This document shows, piece by piece, positions 12,801 through 22,284 of a stretch of 64,000 nucleotides of DNA. Position 1 is the first letter of the stretch. Every line of letters begins with the position of its first letter. The notes under the pieces were generated by a model. That model did not search any database, had not been told where the DNA came from, and saw only the letters and a program-made list of their open reading frames with translations. Source of the stretch: Blepharisma stoltei (Eukaryota; Ciliophora; Heterotrichea; Heterotrichida; Blepharismidae). Location of the stretch: the NCBI GenBank assembly GCA_914767885.1, contig CAJZBQ010000003.1:682001-746000 (forward strand), in the 5' to 3' direction. Position numbers and translations under genes: made by a program.

Positions 12801-15800
12801 TTTTTTAAATTTGATGAAAAAATTATTATATACTATAATAGTTTTTTAATATAATATTTATTAAAAACAAAATTAACCATATCTTTGTAAGCGAGCAAAA
12901 ATATAACTCAACCTCAAAGGAAGAGAGTCAGTGCTTTGCTAGGTGAAATTGGCAAGACATACAATTTTTCAAAAAAAAAGTCTATATATAAGAATAGCGA
13001 ATTTTTAGATGAAGAATACAGATATATAATTGATAGAAAATACCAACCCAAAGATGTTGGAATAGGATTGAAAAAACCTCAATTGCTTTTAAAAAGATTG
13101 TTGAGAAATGAAACTCACACTGAAAATCAAATTGCTAAGCATGGGGATAGGTGTTATATGGCTACAAAAGGAGGAAAGGGATTGGCAAGCAGAGCCAGAA
13201 AAAAATGCGGACATTCTTCTTCTGATCTTTATGCTTATATGGATAACTTGCTCCCCCCTCCGTGAAAATGGCTTTTCGCTCACGGAGAGGGTTATTTTTT
13301 TTTAAATATAAATTTTATTAAGTTTTTTTTTTCAAAATTTATAATAAATCAAATTTGTTAATTTGCAATGTATAGTTTTTAAAATGTAAGCTGTTTAAAT
13401 GAAACAGAATTAGCTAAGAGATTTCGTTATAATAATTATCACTTATATATCAAATTTTTTTTTCATAAAAATTTTTGTTCGCTCACGAAGGGTGGGTTTT
13501 TGGGCAAAAAATAGGGATTTTTCCAATGGTTTTGTACGCTCACGGAGGGGGGAGTTAGGAAAAACAATTAATATCAATTATACAAAGAAGCCTGCAATTG
13601 ATTTCTTAAAATACGCTGCAGAATGGGTGTTTTCTCCCGTCTCAGAGCATGGGACAGTTTCTATTCCATTAAAAGACTATAAGTATCCACATATTTTATT
13701 AATCGCAACTAATGGAGACAACACTTCTGTGAGATTAATAACAATACCTCAAGCAGAAATTCAAATGCAATCCCTTCAGCATCAATCAGTATTGGATTTA
13801 ACTCAGTACTATTCAGAGCAAATACAATGCAGACCTGCATATCCAGGAGAAATAATTACAATAAACAATTTCTCAATCTATCAAATTATTTCATCAATTT
13901 CTAAACTTTACCATCTGCAAAAAGAGCTGATAATATTGAGCAATAATAATATATATATTATAATATTAAATCTACATAATAAAAATAGATACCTTAAGAG
14001 AACTAGCAATGGTGAAGAATTCAAGTGATTGAGGAATAGATTATGACGAATGAAGCTTTTTAGATAAGTGGCAAAATCTAAAATTAGCAAAAAAACTTGA
14101 AATTTACGATAAATTCGTATCTCATGAACTGAATCTATTTTTATAGCGCCAAAAATTAAATCAAATTTTATAAAATAAAGTAAGATCTATATTATTATGC
14201 ACAATTTGGGTCTATCTTTTTCGCAGCCTAGATTATATTAAAGCACTTTATATATATATAAAAAAGACACAAACTTTTTTGATGAGATAATTGCCCCTTT
14301 CTTGGGATGCAAAATGGAGAAAGATTTTATTGATAAATATTTATTATCAGAAAATCTTGATGAGTATATGGATATTCATAAAATCACGAATTTAAATGCT
14401 CTTGAAAAAGTTCTGCTTATTGAGAGAAATGTTGAAAAAAATCCATTATTTGCAGAAGAGTTGGCTAGATTATTAAAAAATGAAAGTGACTCATTACCAG
14501 TTGAGTATAACGTGAGAAAGCAAAGAATCGAGCTGGCGCTGAGATTTGATTCTAATAAGGTGGATGAAAATATATCACCTGCTTCTCCATCTGGTAGCCC
14601 TAAAGAAGAAGAAGAATTTGGCAGCGCTGAAGAAGACGAAGAAAATGAAGATGAAGAAGATATACAAGAAAAAGCAAATATTATGAGTGCTAGAAGAGAT
14701 ATTCCAGTTTATTATAAAAATCCTCCAGAAGTCAAAGAATTTTGCGAAACTTTTTACTATGGGATTAAAAATTTGAACAAAAATAAAGAGCTAGTCAAAA
14801 ATAGTCCATTTTGGTCAGATTTGGCATTATCAATTCTTAATAAAAAGCCATATGTTTTGAGTGAAGATGTGCTAGCAACTACAAGGACTCTTACAGAATT
14901 AATAAGTTCATTAGCATTCACAGACCTTCCTTTAATTGAAAATCCTATTGAAACTGCAACATCTAGAAATTCAGTTTCCTTTAAATCCAATAGCAACTTT
15001 TTGATTTTCTATAAGGAAATTGTGGCTACACCGAGTGAAAATTATGATCCAATATTGATGAGGCATAAATATTTTGATCCAGCTGATAGATATACAGAGA
15101 ATGAATTTGGGAAAAAAGATAAAATAGTCACTGAATTTATTAACTCTTGATAGGCAATTTTTTTTTTAATGAAAATATTTTTTAAAAAAAAACTTAAATA
15201 ATCTTCAATCAATTGTTACCATTTAGATTAAGCAAAAAACATATGGCTGCCAAGTAATAATTACCAATACTACAGGATGGGAAATTAATGTTGATCTTTT
15301 TACAGAAATTCCTCAAGGTAGCATCCCTATAAAACCGCCAAAGAGCTACACTAGCGAAATTTTTAATATTGAAAATTTCTATACAAAAACATATGAGTAT
15401 TTATTTTATTTCCCTTATAGTGGGCAATTTACTCATTATCCAGGTAGTGCTTCATATAAGGACAAAGTTATAGCAAAATGTGAGCCATCTAATTTGCTTG
15501 TGCATGAAAAAGTTGCAATATCAAATTTTACAAGCTTTAAAGATTTGGCTTTGACTGGACAAAAAGATATGATTTTGGAGTTCTTGAGAGCTGAAAATTT
15601 ATACTTATGGGTACTTAATGGTATTATTAGCATAATAGATTTTTTTATATTTAAATTGATTAATAATAAATATTGATAATCAGCATTATACTAATGCAGA
15701 ATATTCATAAAAACAAAAGAATTCAACGTGAAAGATTTTTGCTGAATGCTGAAAGACGAAATTTTCTGGAAAAAAACTATTGAAATTCTAAAGCAGAGAA

Positions 15801-17053
15801 ATTATTATTTTGCCGAAATTTGAAGTTTCGGGATTTTTCACAACGATATTAGCATTATTCGTGAGTTAATGAGCATGAACAAGCAGATTTCAACAGAGCT
15901 TGGGCGATTTTTTGATTCATCAATAATAACAACTGACAAAGGAGACTACATTCATTTAGAGTATGATCCATTAATAAATACAAGAGCCCATAAATTGGGG
16001 AAAAATCCAAGAATAGCCAATATAGAATTTAAAAATTCTTATAGAGCCTTTTTAGAATTACTATATACCATTTTATGTATAATGAAATCTCTGTTTGCAA
16101 ATAATCAGCAGCGAATATAGAGGAAAAAAAATCATTATAAATTATATTTTCTATTAAATATGATATGTGAAAAAGGAAGCCTTGATATTTCAGATCAACT
16201 CTGCTTTGTCCAATATTTAGCTTACCAAGACCGCATTTCTGAAGCTAAAGAAATTTTTGGCACAATCCCTCTCCATCCTTCAACTGAAAAGCCTGGCTCA
16301 TCATATTTGCAAATCCAATATGATTACTTTTGCTGCTATTTTGACCCTGAAATGCTGCCCATAATATCAGCTTTATATGAAAATTATCCAATAGAATCAT
16401 GGAGAAAATTATTCAACGAAGCAGCCAAATTTTCAAGAGAAACTCAAGACCAAGATATTTCTATACTTGACCCTCAAGAAAAAGAGCCTACATTGATGTT
16501 TTCTATAGAAAAAGATTACATAAGTCTGCAGTACAAATGGGTTAAAGCATGCAAAATCCGATTTTATCGAGTTGATTTAGAAATCTTATTCTCAAAAAAT
16601 CCATTTTTCATTGGAAATTCTCAACATTTTAAATACGTTAAGCCATATTTTGATATAGAAATAAATTTGCAAGATGATGGAGAAGCAAAAATAAAAATTC
16701 CTGAGCTGCTTATAGGGCAAAATATTGTTATTGAAATTGATTATGGCGTGTATACAGTGTCGAAGTCTCATTTTTCTGCGAATTTAAAATTCAATTTGAT
16801 TGAGAGGTATGGGATTATTAAAATTATGAATGAAAATTTGGCACCGATAGCAGGAGCTTATATAAAAGTGTTTGTAAAGCAGAAAATCGGAGATATTAAG
16901 TTTTATAAGGATGGGTATACAGATATAAAAGGAAAATTTGATTATGTGTCGCTAAATGTTAATAAGATATCAGAAGCTGAACGATTTGCAATTTTAGTAG
17001 TCGATGAAGAGCTTGGATCTTTGGTTTTGGAAGCAAATCCACCTCCTCAATAA
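6884..17053 (+). CDS. Giant uncharacterised protein (~2,100 aa) split by at least 11 insertions
   Basis: Coding pieces are about 6884-7239, 7979-8450, 8978-10083, 10594-11275, 12421-12640, 12931-13250, 13555-13920, 13985-14143, 14255-15136, 15234-15617, 15697-16052 and 16159-17053. Joins that can be read directly are VYENL/SIPKK, QNSD/SEYSS, DNL/SALLGE, DNL/GKTIN and HELNLFL/YKKDTNFFDE. It starts MSDEDERIALENYLILN. Recognisable stretches are a Glu-rich acidic loop (~14,600-14,660) and a C-terminal half with ITNTTGWEINVDLFTEIPQG, YLFYFPYSGQFTHYPG, FYKDGYTDIKGKFDYVSLN and the end LVLEANPPPQ. From memory these resemble giant uncharacterised proteins of protists and oomycetes; I could not check this and give no function. 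No signal peptide or membrane segment is obvious. The alternative, two genes split near 14,140, is less likely because the frame continues across that IES. Confidence 0.7.
7237..7981. mobile_element. Sister MITE (TTTAAATTGG ends), TGA target duplication
   Basis: The 739-base element (7240-7978) is flanked by TGA. The left end CTCCCCCCTTTAAATTGGAA is followed at once by its inverted copy (TTCCAATTTAAAGGGGGG); the right end has two direct copies of that sequence about 55 bases apart. This is the BogoMITE architecture with a different end sequence. The interior has three diverged ~190-base tandem units around ATGCTATTTATACTC. Removal leaves QNSDSEYSSHLNEK... in frame, written here only as the junction QNS/EYSS. 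Confidence 0.85.
8436..8977 (+). mobile_element. SINE-like element, 15-bp target duplication
   Basis: ATTAGCATTTTGAAA repeats at 8436-8450 and 8963-8977 around a 512-base GC-richer element. Removal joins SIVLISILK to LNLRFGVYDED in the giant gene. It shares with other copies a TTGGAAGCTAGAAAGGG block, a CCAGGGGGCATTCGC block and CCCAATCAGG. The duplication contains a TA, so ordinary TA-bounded excision could remove it precisely. Antisense ORFs inside are not genes. Confidence 0.85.
10074..10593 (+). mobile_element. SINE-like element, 10-bp target duplication
   Basis: ATGAAAATCT repeats at 10074-10083 and 10584-10593 around 500 bases with the shared family blocks (CCCAGCAGTGCC, GGCCAATCAGG, GACCAGAAAGTAGAGCC). 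Removal joins SSSVYENL to SIPKKNSL in frame. The duplication has no TA dinucleotide. The 10218-10421 and 10122-10313 ORFs lie inside it and are not supported. Confidence 0.75.
11518..11753. mobile_element. BogoMITE-like element nested in SINE, TAA duplication
   Basis: The 230-base copy (11521-11750) is flanked by TAA. Ends are CTCCCCCCCGTGAGCGAAC and TTCGCTCACGGAGAGGGGGAG. It is shorter than most copies, with a deletion in the AT-rich core. Confidence 0.88.
12006..12354. mobile_element. BogoMITE-like element nested in SINE, TTA duplication
   Basis: The 343-base copy (12009-12351) is flanked by TTA. It has the left hairpin (CTCCGTGAGTGAACAAAA with its inverted copy), the conserved core, and the doubled right end around GGATTTTTTGGCAAAAAATA. 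Confidence 0.9.
12638..12930. mobile_element. MITE-like IES, TCA target duplication
   Basis: The 287-base segment (12641-12927) is flanked by TCA. Left end CTCCCCTTTAAAAAGAAG; right end, reversed, CTCTCTTCCTTTGAGG. The ends resemble the TTTAAATTGG MITE set but are degenerate. Removal joins DNL to SALLGEIGKTY in frame. Confidence 0.75.
13248..13557. mobile_element. BogoMITE-like element, TTA/TTG flank
   Basis: The 304-base copy (13251-13554) has TTG on the left and TTA on the right, the only clear mismatch in the target duplication among good copies. Keeping TTA gives DNLGKTININY in the giant gene. Ends are CTCCCCCCTCCGTGAAAA and CGCTCACGGAGGGGGGAG. Confidence 0.85.
13920..13985. other. Probable short IES (frame switch)
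   Basis: The giant gene frame changes between SKLYHLQKE (before about 13,930) and IDTLRELAMVKNSSDWGIDY (after about 13,985). The intervening ~60 bases are almost pure A/T and carry in-frame stops in the downstream frame. Exact TA borders cannot be fixed by eye. Confidence 0.5.
14142..14256. other. TA-bounded IES with TATAG end
   Basis: The left end is TATAGCGCCAAAA at 14142 and the right end, reversed, lies in the TATATA run just after 14,250. Using the TA at 14255-14256 gives HELNLFLYKKDTNFFDE, a continuous frame. Without removal the giant gene meets TAG at 14144. Confidence 0.7.
15137..15233. other. Probable IES (borders unresolved)
   Basis: Between VTEFINS and KQKTYGCQVIIT the sequence is AT-rich with stops. 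The ends CTTGATAGGCAATT and, reversed, CTTAATCTAAATGG are similar. I could not find a TA pair that restores the frame exactly, so the borders are approximate. Confidence 0.5.
15618..15696. other. Probable IES (borders unresolved)
   Basis: The giant gene reads ENLYLWVLN up to about 15,617 and then KTKEFNVKDFCWMLKDE from about 15,705. The AT-rich gap contains inverted ATTAGCATAAT-like motifs at its two ends. Borders are approximate. Confidence 0.5.
16053..16158. other. Probable TA-bounded IES
   Basis: The frame SYRAFLELL breaks at about 16,052 and resumes as CEKGSLDISDQLCF. The segment begins TATACCATTTTATG and ends, reversed, with TATCATATTTAATAG, an imperfect inverted repeat. Confidence 0.55.
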
Positions 17054-17822
17054 TAATCTAATTAGAATAATTTATATTCACTCACTTTCCAATTTAGCTC
17101 TAGTTTATAGCAGTAAGCAGCCAGCTCCAGGCTTCATATTGAAATAAGGTGCTCAAATCTCAATAGAATGATTTTGTCTTAAATTTTATTAATTTAGCCT
17201 AAAAAATTGGGCAAAATGGCAAATGTCTGATAAAAACCTAATTTTTTGTATTAAATAAAATTATCAAATATTAAGCTGCATCGATGAAAACAAAGAGATA
17301 AAGAGAGATAAAGGCTATATAAACTCAAAATAAATTTGAGAAAGTCATTATACTAATAGCGAGGGTCTTAGCAGAAATATTAAAGTGCATTTAAATATAA
17401 CAAAAAAGAGTGAGTTGTATAATTTTTCAACAACAAGCAAAATATCATGGTATGACCATTATATTGCTTAATTTTAAATCGAATTAATTACCTCAATTAA
17501 TCTGCATAACTTTGACTAATAGATAAAATAATAAAAACTATATTTCAGTAGAAATTTTGATATTGTATCTTAATATAGCAAACATAATTTGGCATACTAA
17601 AATATGATTTTTTTAGAACTTTCATCTCCAAATAAAGTTCAGTAAAATATAGAATCCTTTAATGCATATATATTTATTTGCTTATAAATAAATTTATATT
17701 TTGAATCATTGCCTGAAATTTAAATGTTGCTTATATCTCTGAAAATAGTCTAATATATAATTATCATTAAAAACTATTAATTTAATTCATTGCCCATGTT
17801 GTCGAATTAATATAATTTAAAG
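17054..17822. other. AT-rich intergenic spacer
   Basis: About 770 bases with no supported gene, MITE end or tandem repeat. It separates the giant gene from the first acyltransferase. Confidence 0.5.
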
Positions 17823-20380
17823 ATGAGAATTTATTTTTTCATTCTTTTAGGTATCGTTTTATCTCAATCTACTCTCCTAGAGTGTAGAAGTGAGTGACTG
17901 AAAATTATTCAAGCTGCTGGAGGGATTCTTGATCCTTCTCCTTCCAACTATTCTAAAATGTTTATGTACACTGGCTTCAATGTCAATAATTTAGGTCAAT
18001 ATGACCCTTGTTTAGAACTAGACAGCTCTAAGTATGCAATTATCCAGTTTAATCCATCGCCACCAATAGTGGTAGGACTATGCGGACCTAAAGAATGCTC
18101 AAAATATGACTATTTGCATATCTTCGCCAATCTTACATCATCAGATACTAAAAATGACGACATTTTCGAAAAATCTTTTGGTGACGTCATCCAGGCAACA
18201 GCCACAAGCAATATCGAGGTGATATTTCCTAAAGAGTACATAGACCATCACTTTAAAGAATACACTGCCGGAGCAATAATTATGCTAATTATTGTTTCAA
18301 TAATTATTTTGATCGCCATTATTGGAACATGAATAGACTATTGGCTCATGTCGAAAACTGAAGAGGCTAAAAAAGAATCAGGTAAGCCTCCAAAAGTAAC
18401 TTTACTTATGAAATATTTCCTTTGTTTTTCTGTTATTACTAACTTAAAAAAACTTTTTACGAGCCGCAGCCAAGAAAAGTTAGGTAAAAAGGACACACTG
18501 GAAATCTTATACCAGCTTAGGGTGAATTTTATATTAATATTAATAGGCAGGATTTATTATATTAAGCTTATATTAATAAAAAATGATATAAATCCTGTAA
18601 GAGTTTTATCAATTGGATGGGTAGTTTTCGGGCATAATGGCATGATTTTAGTGACTTCAACAGTCTTGGTTAACGTCAATAAAATTGTTGATATTATGAA
18701 ATCACCTAAAATGATTATCACAATTGCAGGTACTTTATCAGTTGATTCTTTTTTCTGTATTTCTGGAGTCCTAATTGGCTATCTACTACTTTTAGAAATA
18801 AATAGTGGAAGAAGAATGAACTGGCCTATGCTTTATATTCACAGAGTTTTAAGGATTTGGCCTCTTATGCTTTTTGTTTTATTCTTTTTCTGGGCCTTAC
18901 AAAGGCATATGGGGAATGGCCCGATGTGGTATAATGGTGACTTATATAATTCCCAATGCAAAGATTATTGGTGGTCAAATCTTTTGTTTATAAATAATTT
19001 TATACCTGATTGGAAAGGCAGTGGCTGCTTACACCTCCTTAAAATAGAGCAAAATACAAGTAAATTCCTATTTTTTGGGAGCTTTAACTCCTATATGAAA
19101 ATTTATAGCTTAAAATACTAATTTTTTATAAATAATTTTAGCCTAATTTAAAGGAGAAGTGCAAGTTGAATGTTATTTAAAAGTTTTGACACTAAATCGA
19201 TTAATTTTTTTAATTAATTCTTCATAAATATAAATTAAAATTTGCAGTATTGTGCTTTTTTAAAATAAAATACTAATTTTTATAAATTAGTTTTGAGCTA
19301 ATTCAATGGAAAAATTGCAAGAAAATATTATTTAAACAGTTTTCAATAAAAACAATGAAAAAATTCAAATATTTTAATCAATTTATATTTTTTATAGAGC
19401 AAAATTTAATATAGTTTTTTCTTGACCCCAAAAATTGAATCAGGATTTTTTTGTTCCAATTTAAAGGGGAGTTAGGCCAAGGGTGGTATTTAGCTAATGA
19501 CATGCAGTTTTACATTATAACTCCACCCATAATATATTTATATCATAGATACCACAAATGGATAGGCTGGGGAATTTTGATGTCTTCAGTTGGATTTACT
19601 GTTATCATGTCAGGAATTGTCGCTCATCATTTTTCATTGAATACTGTCGTTTTTGCTGCAGTTAATGGGACTAATTATATGGATTTTTACTATACAAAAC
19701 CATATTGTCGAATTGGAGCCTATGCAATCGGAATTTTGGCAGGTTTTATTGTATACTCATATAGGCTTTACAAAGAAAAAGGTATCGTATATGACCCTAT
19801 CTGTGTTTGGATAGGCAAAAAATTGGAAAATAAATACGTAAGATACACTATTGGGTTGATTGGGCTAGCACTTATAAACTTTGTGATATTTATTCAATAT
19901 GATACTATGAAAAATCCTGGAGGTTTTGCATTAACTTATCCTAACTGGACTCATGACGAAAATGTGGTATTTATTGCTTTTCATAGGATGATTTGAACAT
20001 TTGCATTGATGTTTGTGCTTCTGCCAGGCCTTTTAGGCCATTTTTCATGGATGTCTTGGATTTTATCATTAGATATTTGGACTCCATTTTCTAGGCTGAC
20101 CTATTGTGTATTTTTACTACAGTCAAATCTGATAGAAATATTTTATAGATGCCAAAGGTCTGCATTGTGGTTTGACGAGTTTCTTTATCTTAGAGACTCA
20201 ACTTGGTTCTTTTTCTTTTGCTATTTGTGTGCGATTCCTTTTGTGGTCTTAGTGGAGATGCCTGCTCTGCAAGTGGAGAAATTGGCATTTATGTCACTAA
20301 GATCAAAACCACCGACTGATGAAAAAGCTAGGTCATTGCTGATGGTATCGATGGATAAAGAGACAAAGGAGTCATCATAA
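17823..20380 (+). CDS. NRF6-like membrane acyltransferase, paralog 1
   Basis: Starts ATG at 17823 with a signal peptide (MRIYFFILLGIVLSQSTL), then a Cys-containing lumenal region (GLCGPKECSKYDY), matching the NRF domain found before acyltransferase-3 domains in nose-resistant-to-fluoxetine proteins. One membrane helix (IIMLIIVSIIILIAIIG) precedes the multi-pass acyltransferase-3 region: VLSIGWVVFGH, TLSVDSFFCISGVLIGYLL, IHRVLRIWPL, VAHHFSLNTV. TGA is used as Trp at 17898, 18331 and 19996. Coding resumes after the MITE at 19032-19471, joining SGCL to GQGWYLAND in frame, and the gene ends KETKESS. It probably transfers acyl groups to a lipid or lumenal substrate; the real substrate is unknown. 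Paralog 2 lies downstream on the same strand. Confidence 0.82.
18520..18600. other. In-frame AT-rich insertion, probable IES
   Basis: 81 bases separate EILYQL from RVLSIGW; paralog 2 has EVLNAMRVLSIGW with nothing between. The insert has outward inverted similarity (TTAGGGTGAATTTTATAT versus TTACAGGATTTATATCAT) and an internal CAGGATTTA/TAAATCCTG foldback. It has no stop codons, so it could also be retained as coding; exact TA-to-TA removal would shift the frame by one base. Confidence 0.55.
19029..19474. mobile_element. Sister MITE (TTTAAATTGG end), TTA duplication
   Basis: The 440-base segment (19032-19471) is flanked by TTA. The right end, reversed, is CTCCCCTTTAAATTGGAAC, the same as the 7240-7978 element; the left end ACACCTCCTTAAAATAGAGC is degenerate. 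Removal gives GCLGQGWYLA, aligning with GNCLGQSWYLA-like sequence in paralog 2. Confidence 0.8.
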
Positions 20381-20390
20381 TTAAGCCTTT

Positions 20391-20779
20391 TTACTCCCCC
20401 CCCCCCCCTCCGTGAGCGAACAAAACCATTAGAAAAATCGCCATTTTTTGACCAAAAACCCACCCTCCGTGAGTGAACAAAAATGTTTTTAATAGAAAAA
20501 ATTTTAATGGAAAAAAATTTTGATATATAAGTGATAATTAGTATAATGAAATCTAGAGCTAATTCTGTTTAATTTTAAACAAATTGCGTTTTAAAACATA
20601 AATTTTGCAAATTAAATTAAATATTTGCTTCCCAATTTTTGCAAATTAGGATTTTTTTTAAATTTCGAAAAAAATATTTTAAAATTTTATATATAAATTT
20701 TTTTTAAAAAAAAAAATTAACCCCCCTCCGTGAGCGAACAAAATTTTTTTGTTCGCTCACGGAGGGGGGGTGGGAGTTA
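20391..20779. mobile_element. BogoMITE-like element, TTA duplication
   Basis: The 383-base copy (20394-20776) sits just after the acyltransferase stop. It is in the opposite orientation to most others: the doubled end is on the left and the perfect hairpin (CTCCGTGAGCGAACAAAA with its inverted copy) on the right. Confidence 0.9.
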
Positions 20780-22284
20780 GAAATATTTAAGTATTGAAAT
20801 TAAATCCATTATTCAATAATAAAGGTTTTAAGTATTTAAATCTATGAAAATTTTTAATTTTAAGGAAAAATAAAATAATGTTATGGCATTATGTAACTTT
20901 TTAAGACTGCATATAAATAACTATATTTTTGCTCTTAACTTGAATAGAAATAATTTCAACTATCCTATCACTATTTCAATACACTTAAGGATGAACTAAT
21001 TTTGTATGAGTAAAATTAAAATTATTAAACTTATTGAAAATATTTGTAGAATTAAAACCAAAAAGTTTAAATGGCAATTTTGTATACGGCAAGACATGTC
21101 CTCAGCAAGCAGCACTAAGCTTTCCAAAACAGACTCCTGCTCCACAGCAACCAAATCAAGCAATTCATGAATCCCGCACCTTTTCTCAGTCTTTGCTCTT
21201 TCAAGTGGACACAATTCACCGCTGCAATGCGAACAAAATATTTTTGTTTAGTCACTAATGGGAGTAAGTGAAATTTAAGAGAAAAAATTTAAATGCATGA
21301 AATTTCGTTATATTCGGATAGATTTGTGAAGTGAATTGAATTGAAGAGAGACATGAAGAAAGGTTCATAGAAATAGACAACAGATTTAAACGCTTATATA
21401 TGGAGTAATGAAGGTGAGAGAGGATAATGCTGAGACTCAGCGTTGCAGAAGTTAATAATAATATAAATATTGTTGAATTGATGAAGAGTTGACAAGAGTA
21501 ATTTCTTACTATAGGCATGCTATTATGATTAAAATGAGAGTCATTGCAAGGTATTAAAATAGTTAATTTTAACTTAATCACATATAGAAACTTCCTTGGA
21601 GTGGCGCTGCAAGCGCAGGCCACTCCATGGGGAATTCATGGGTTGGTCGAACCAACGCACAGTTTTGGTTCGACCAACTCCTATGTTGGTTAAACCAACA
21701 CAGGAATTCCACATGGAGTGGCCTGCACTTGCAGCGCCACTCCAAGAAAAGAAGTATAGCAATTGGTAGAATCTTTAATTATCTTTCCAAAATTCTTTTA
21801 CACATAATTTATTGAAAATAAAAGTCTTTATTGTTGATATAATACCTAAGTTTAAAATAACTTTAAATAGGAATTATTTTATTATATCGATTTAATTATA
21901 GCACACAACTTATATTTCTAAGACTTATATTCTCATTAGGCAAATTTTATTTTTCTTAACTTGACTTCCAAAAAATATTTTTTGCTAAGCAGTTATAATA
22001 TATCAAGCCACCCCAGCATAAGAAATATTAATAAAAATACAAAAATTCCACATAGCTTTCTGAATTATTTTTCCAAAAAATAAAATTTTTTATTTGAAAA
22101 GATTGTCACTGATCTATTAAGCCAGCCTGAATTTTTTCAAGGTCATCCAAATTTAAACTTCTAAACCTTCAAAGACAATTTTTAACGGGTTTTGCTAAAT
22201 ATCCTTTTACATAAATCTAACTGTGGAAATAATTTTTTGCTTCCATTTTCTCTTATGCTTATTGTTGATAAAATTAAATTCAAA
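20780..22284. other. Intergenic spacer with element remnants
   Basis: No supported gene. A degenerate MITE end (GAACAAAATATTTTTGTTTA then GGGAGTAAG) lies at about 21,225-21,268, and a foldback element at 21,583-21,758. A Ser-rich frame at 21,098-21,250 and its antisense were considered and not called. Confidence 0.45.
21583..21758. mobile_element. Foldback element with ~60-bp arms
   Basis: Outer ends are TATAGAAACTTCCTTGGAG and, reversed, TATACTTCTTTTCTTGGAG; the arms continue through GAGTGGCGCTGCAAG and GGCCACTCCATG with few mismatches. TA flanks fit the TATAG IES group. The centre holds several near-palindromes of the form TTGGTYNAACCAA, a motif shared with the 56,473 element. Confidence 0.75.

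Noticed and set aside
14302-17053. Second independent gene starting at MEKDFIDKYLL
   Set aside because: Coding sequence continues upstream (YKKDTNFFDEIIAPFLG) and joins the previous segment in frame after TA-to-TA removal of 14142-14254.
21034-21258. 74-aa plus-strand ORF and its antisense
   Set aside because: Its 3' end overlaps a degenerate MITE end, neither frame has recognisable features, and neither continues.
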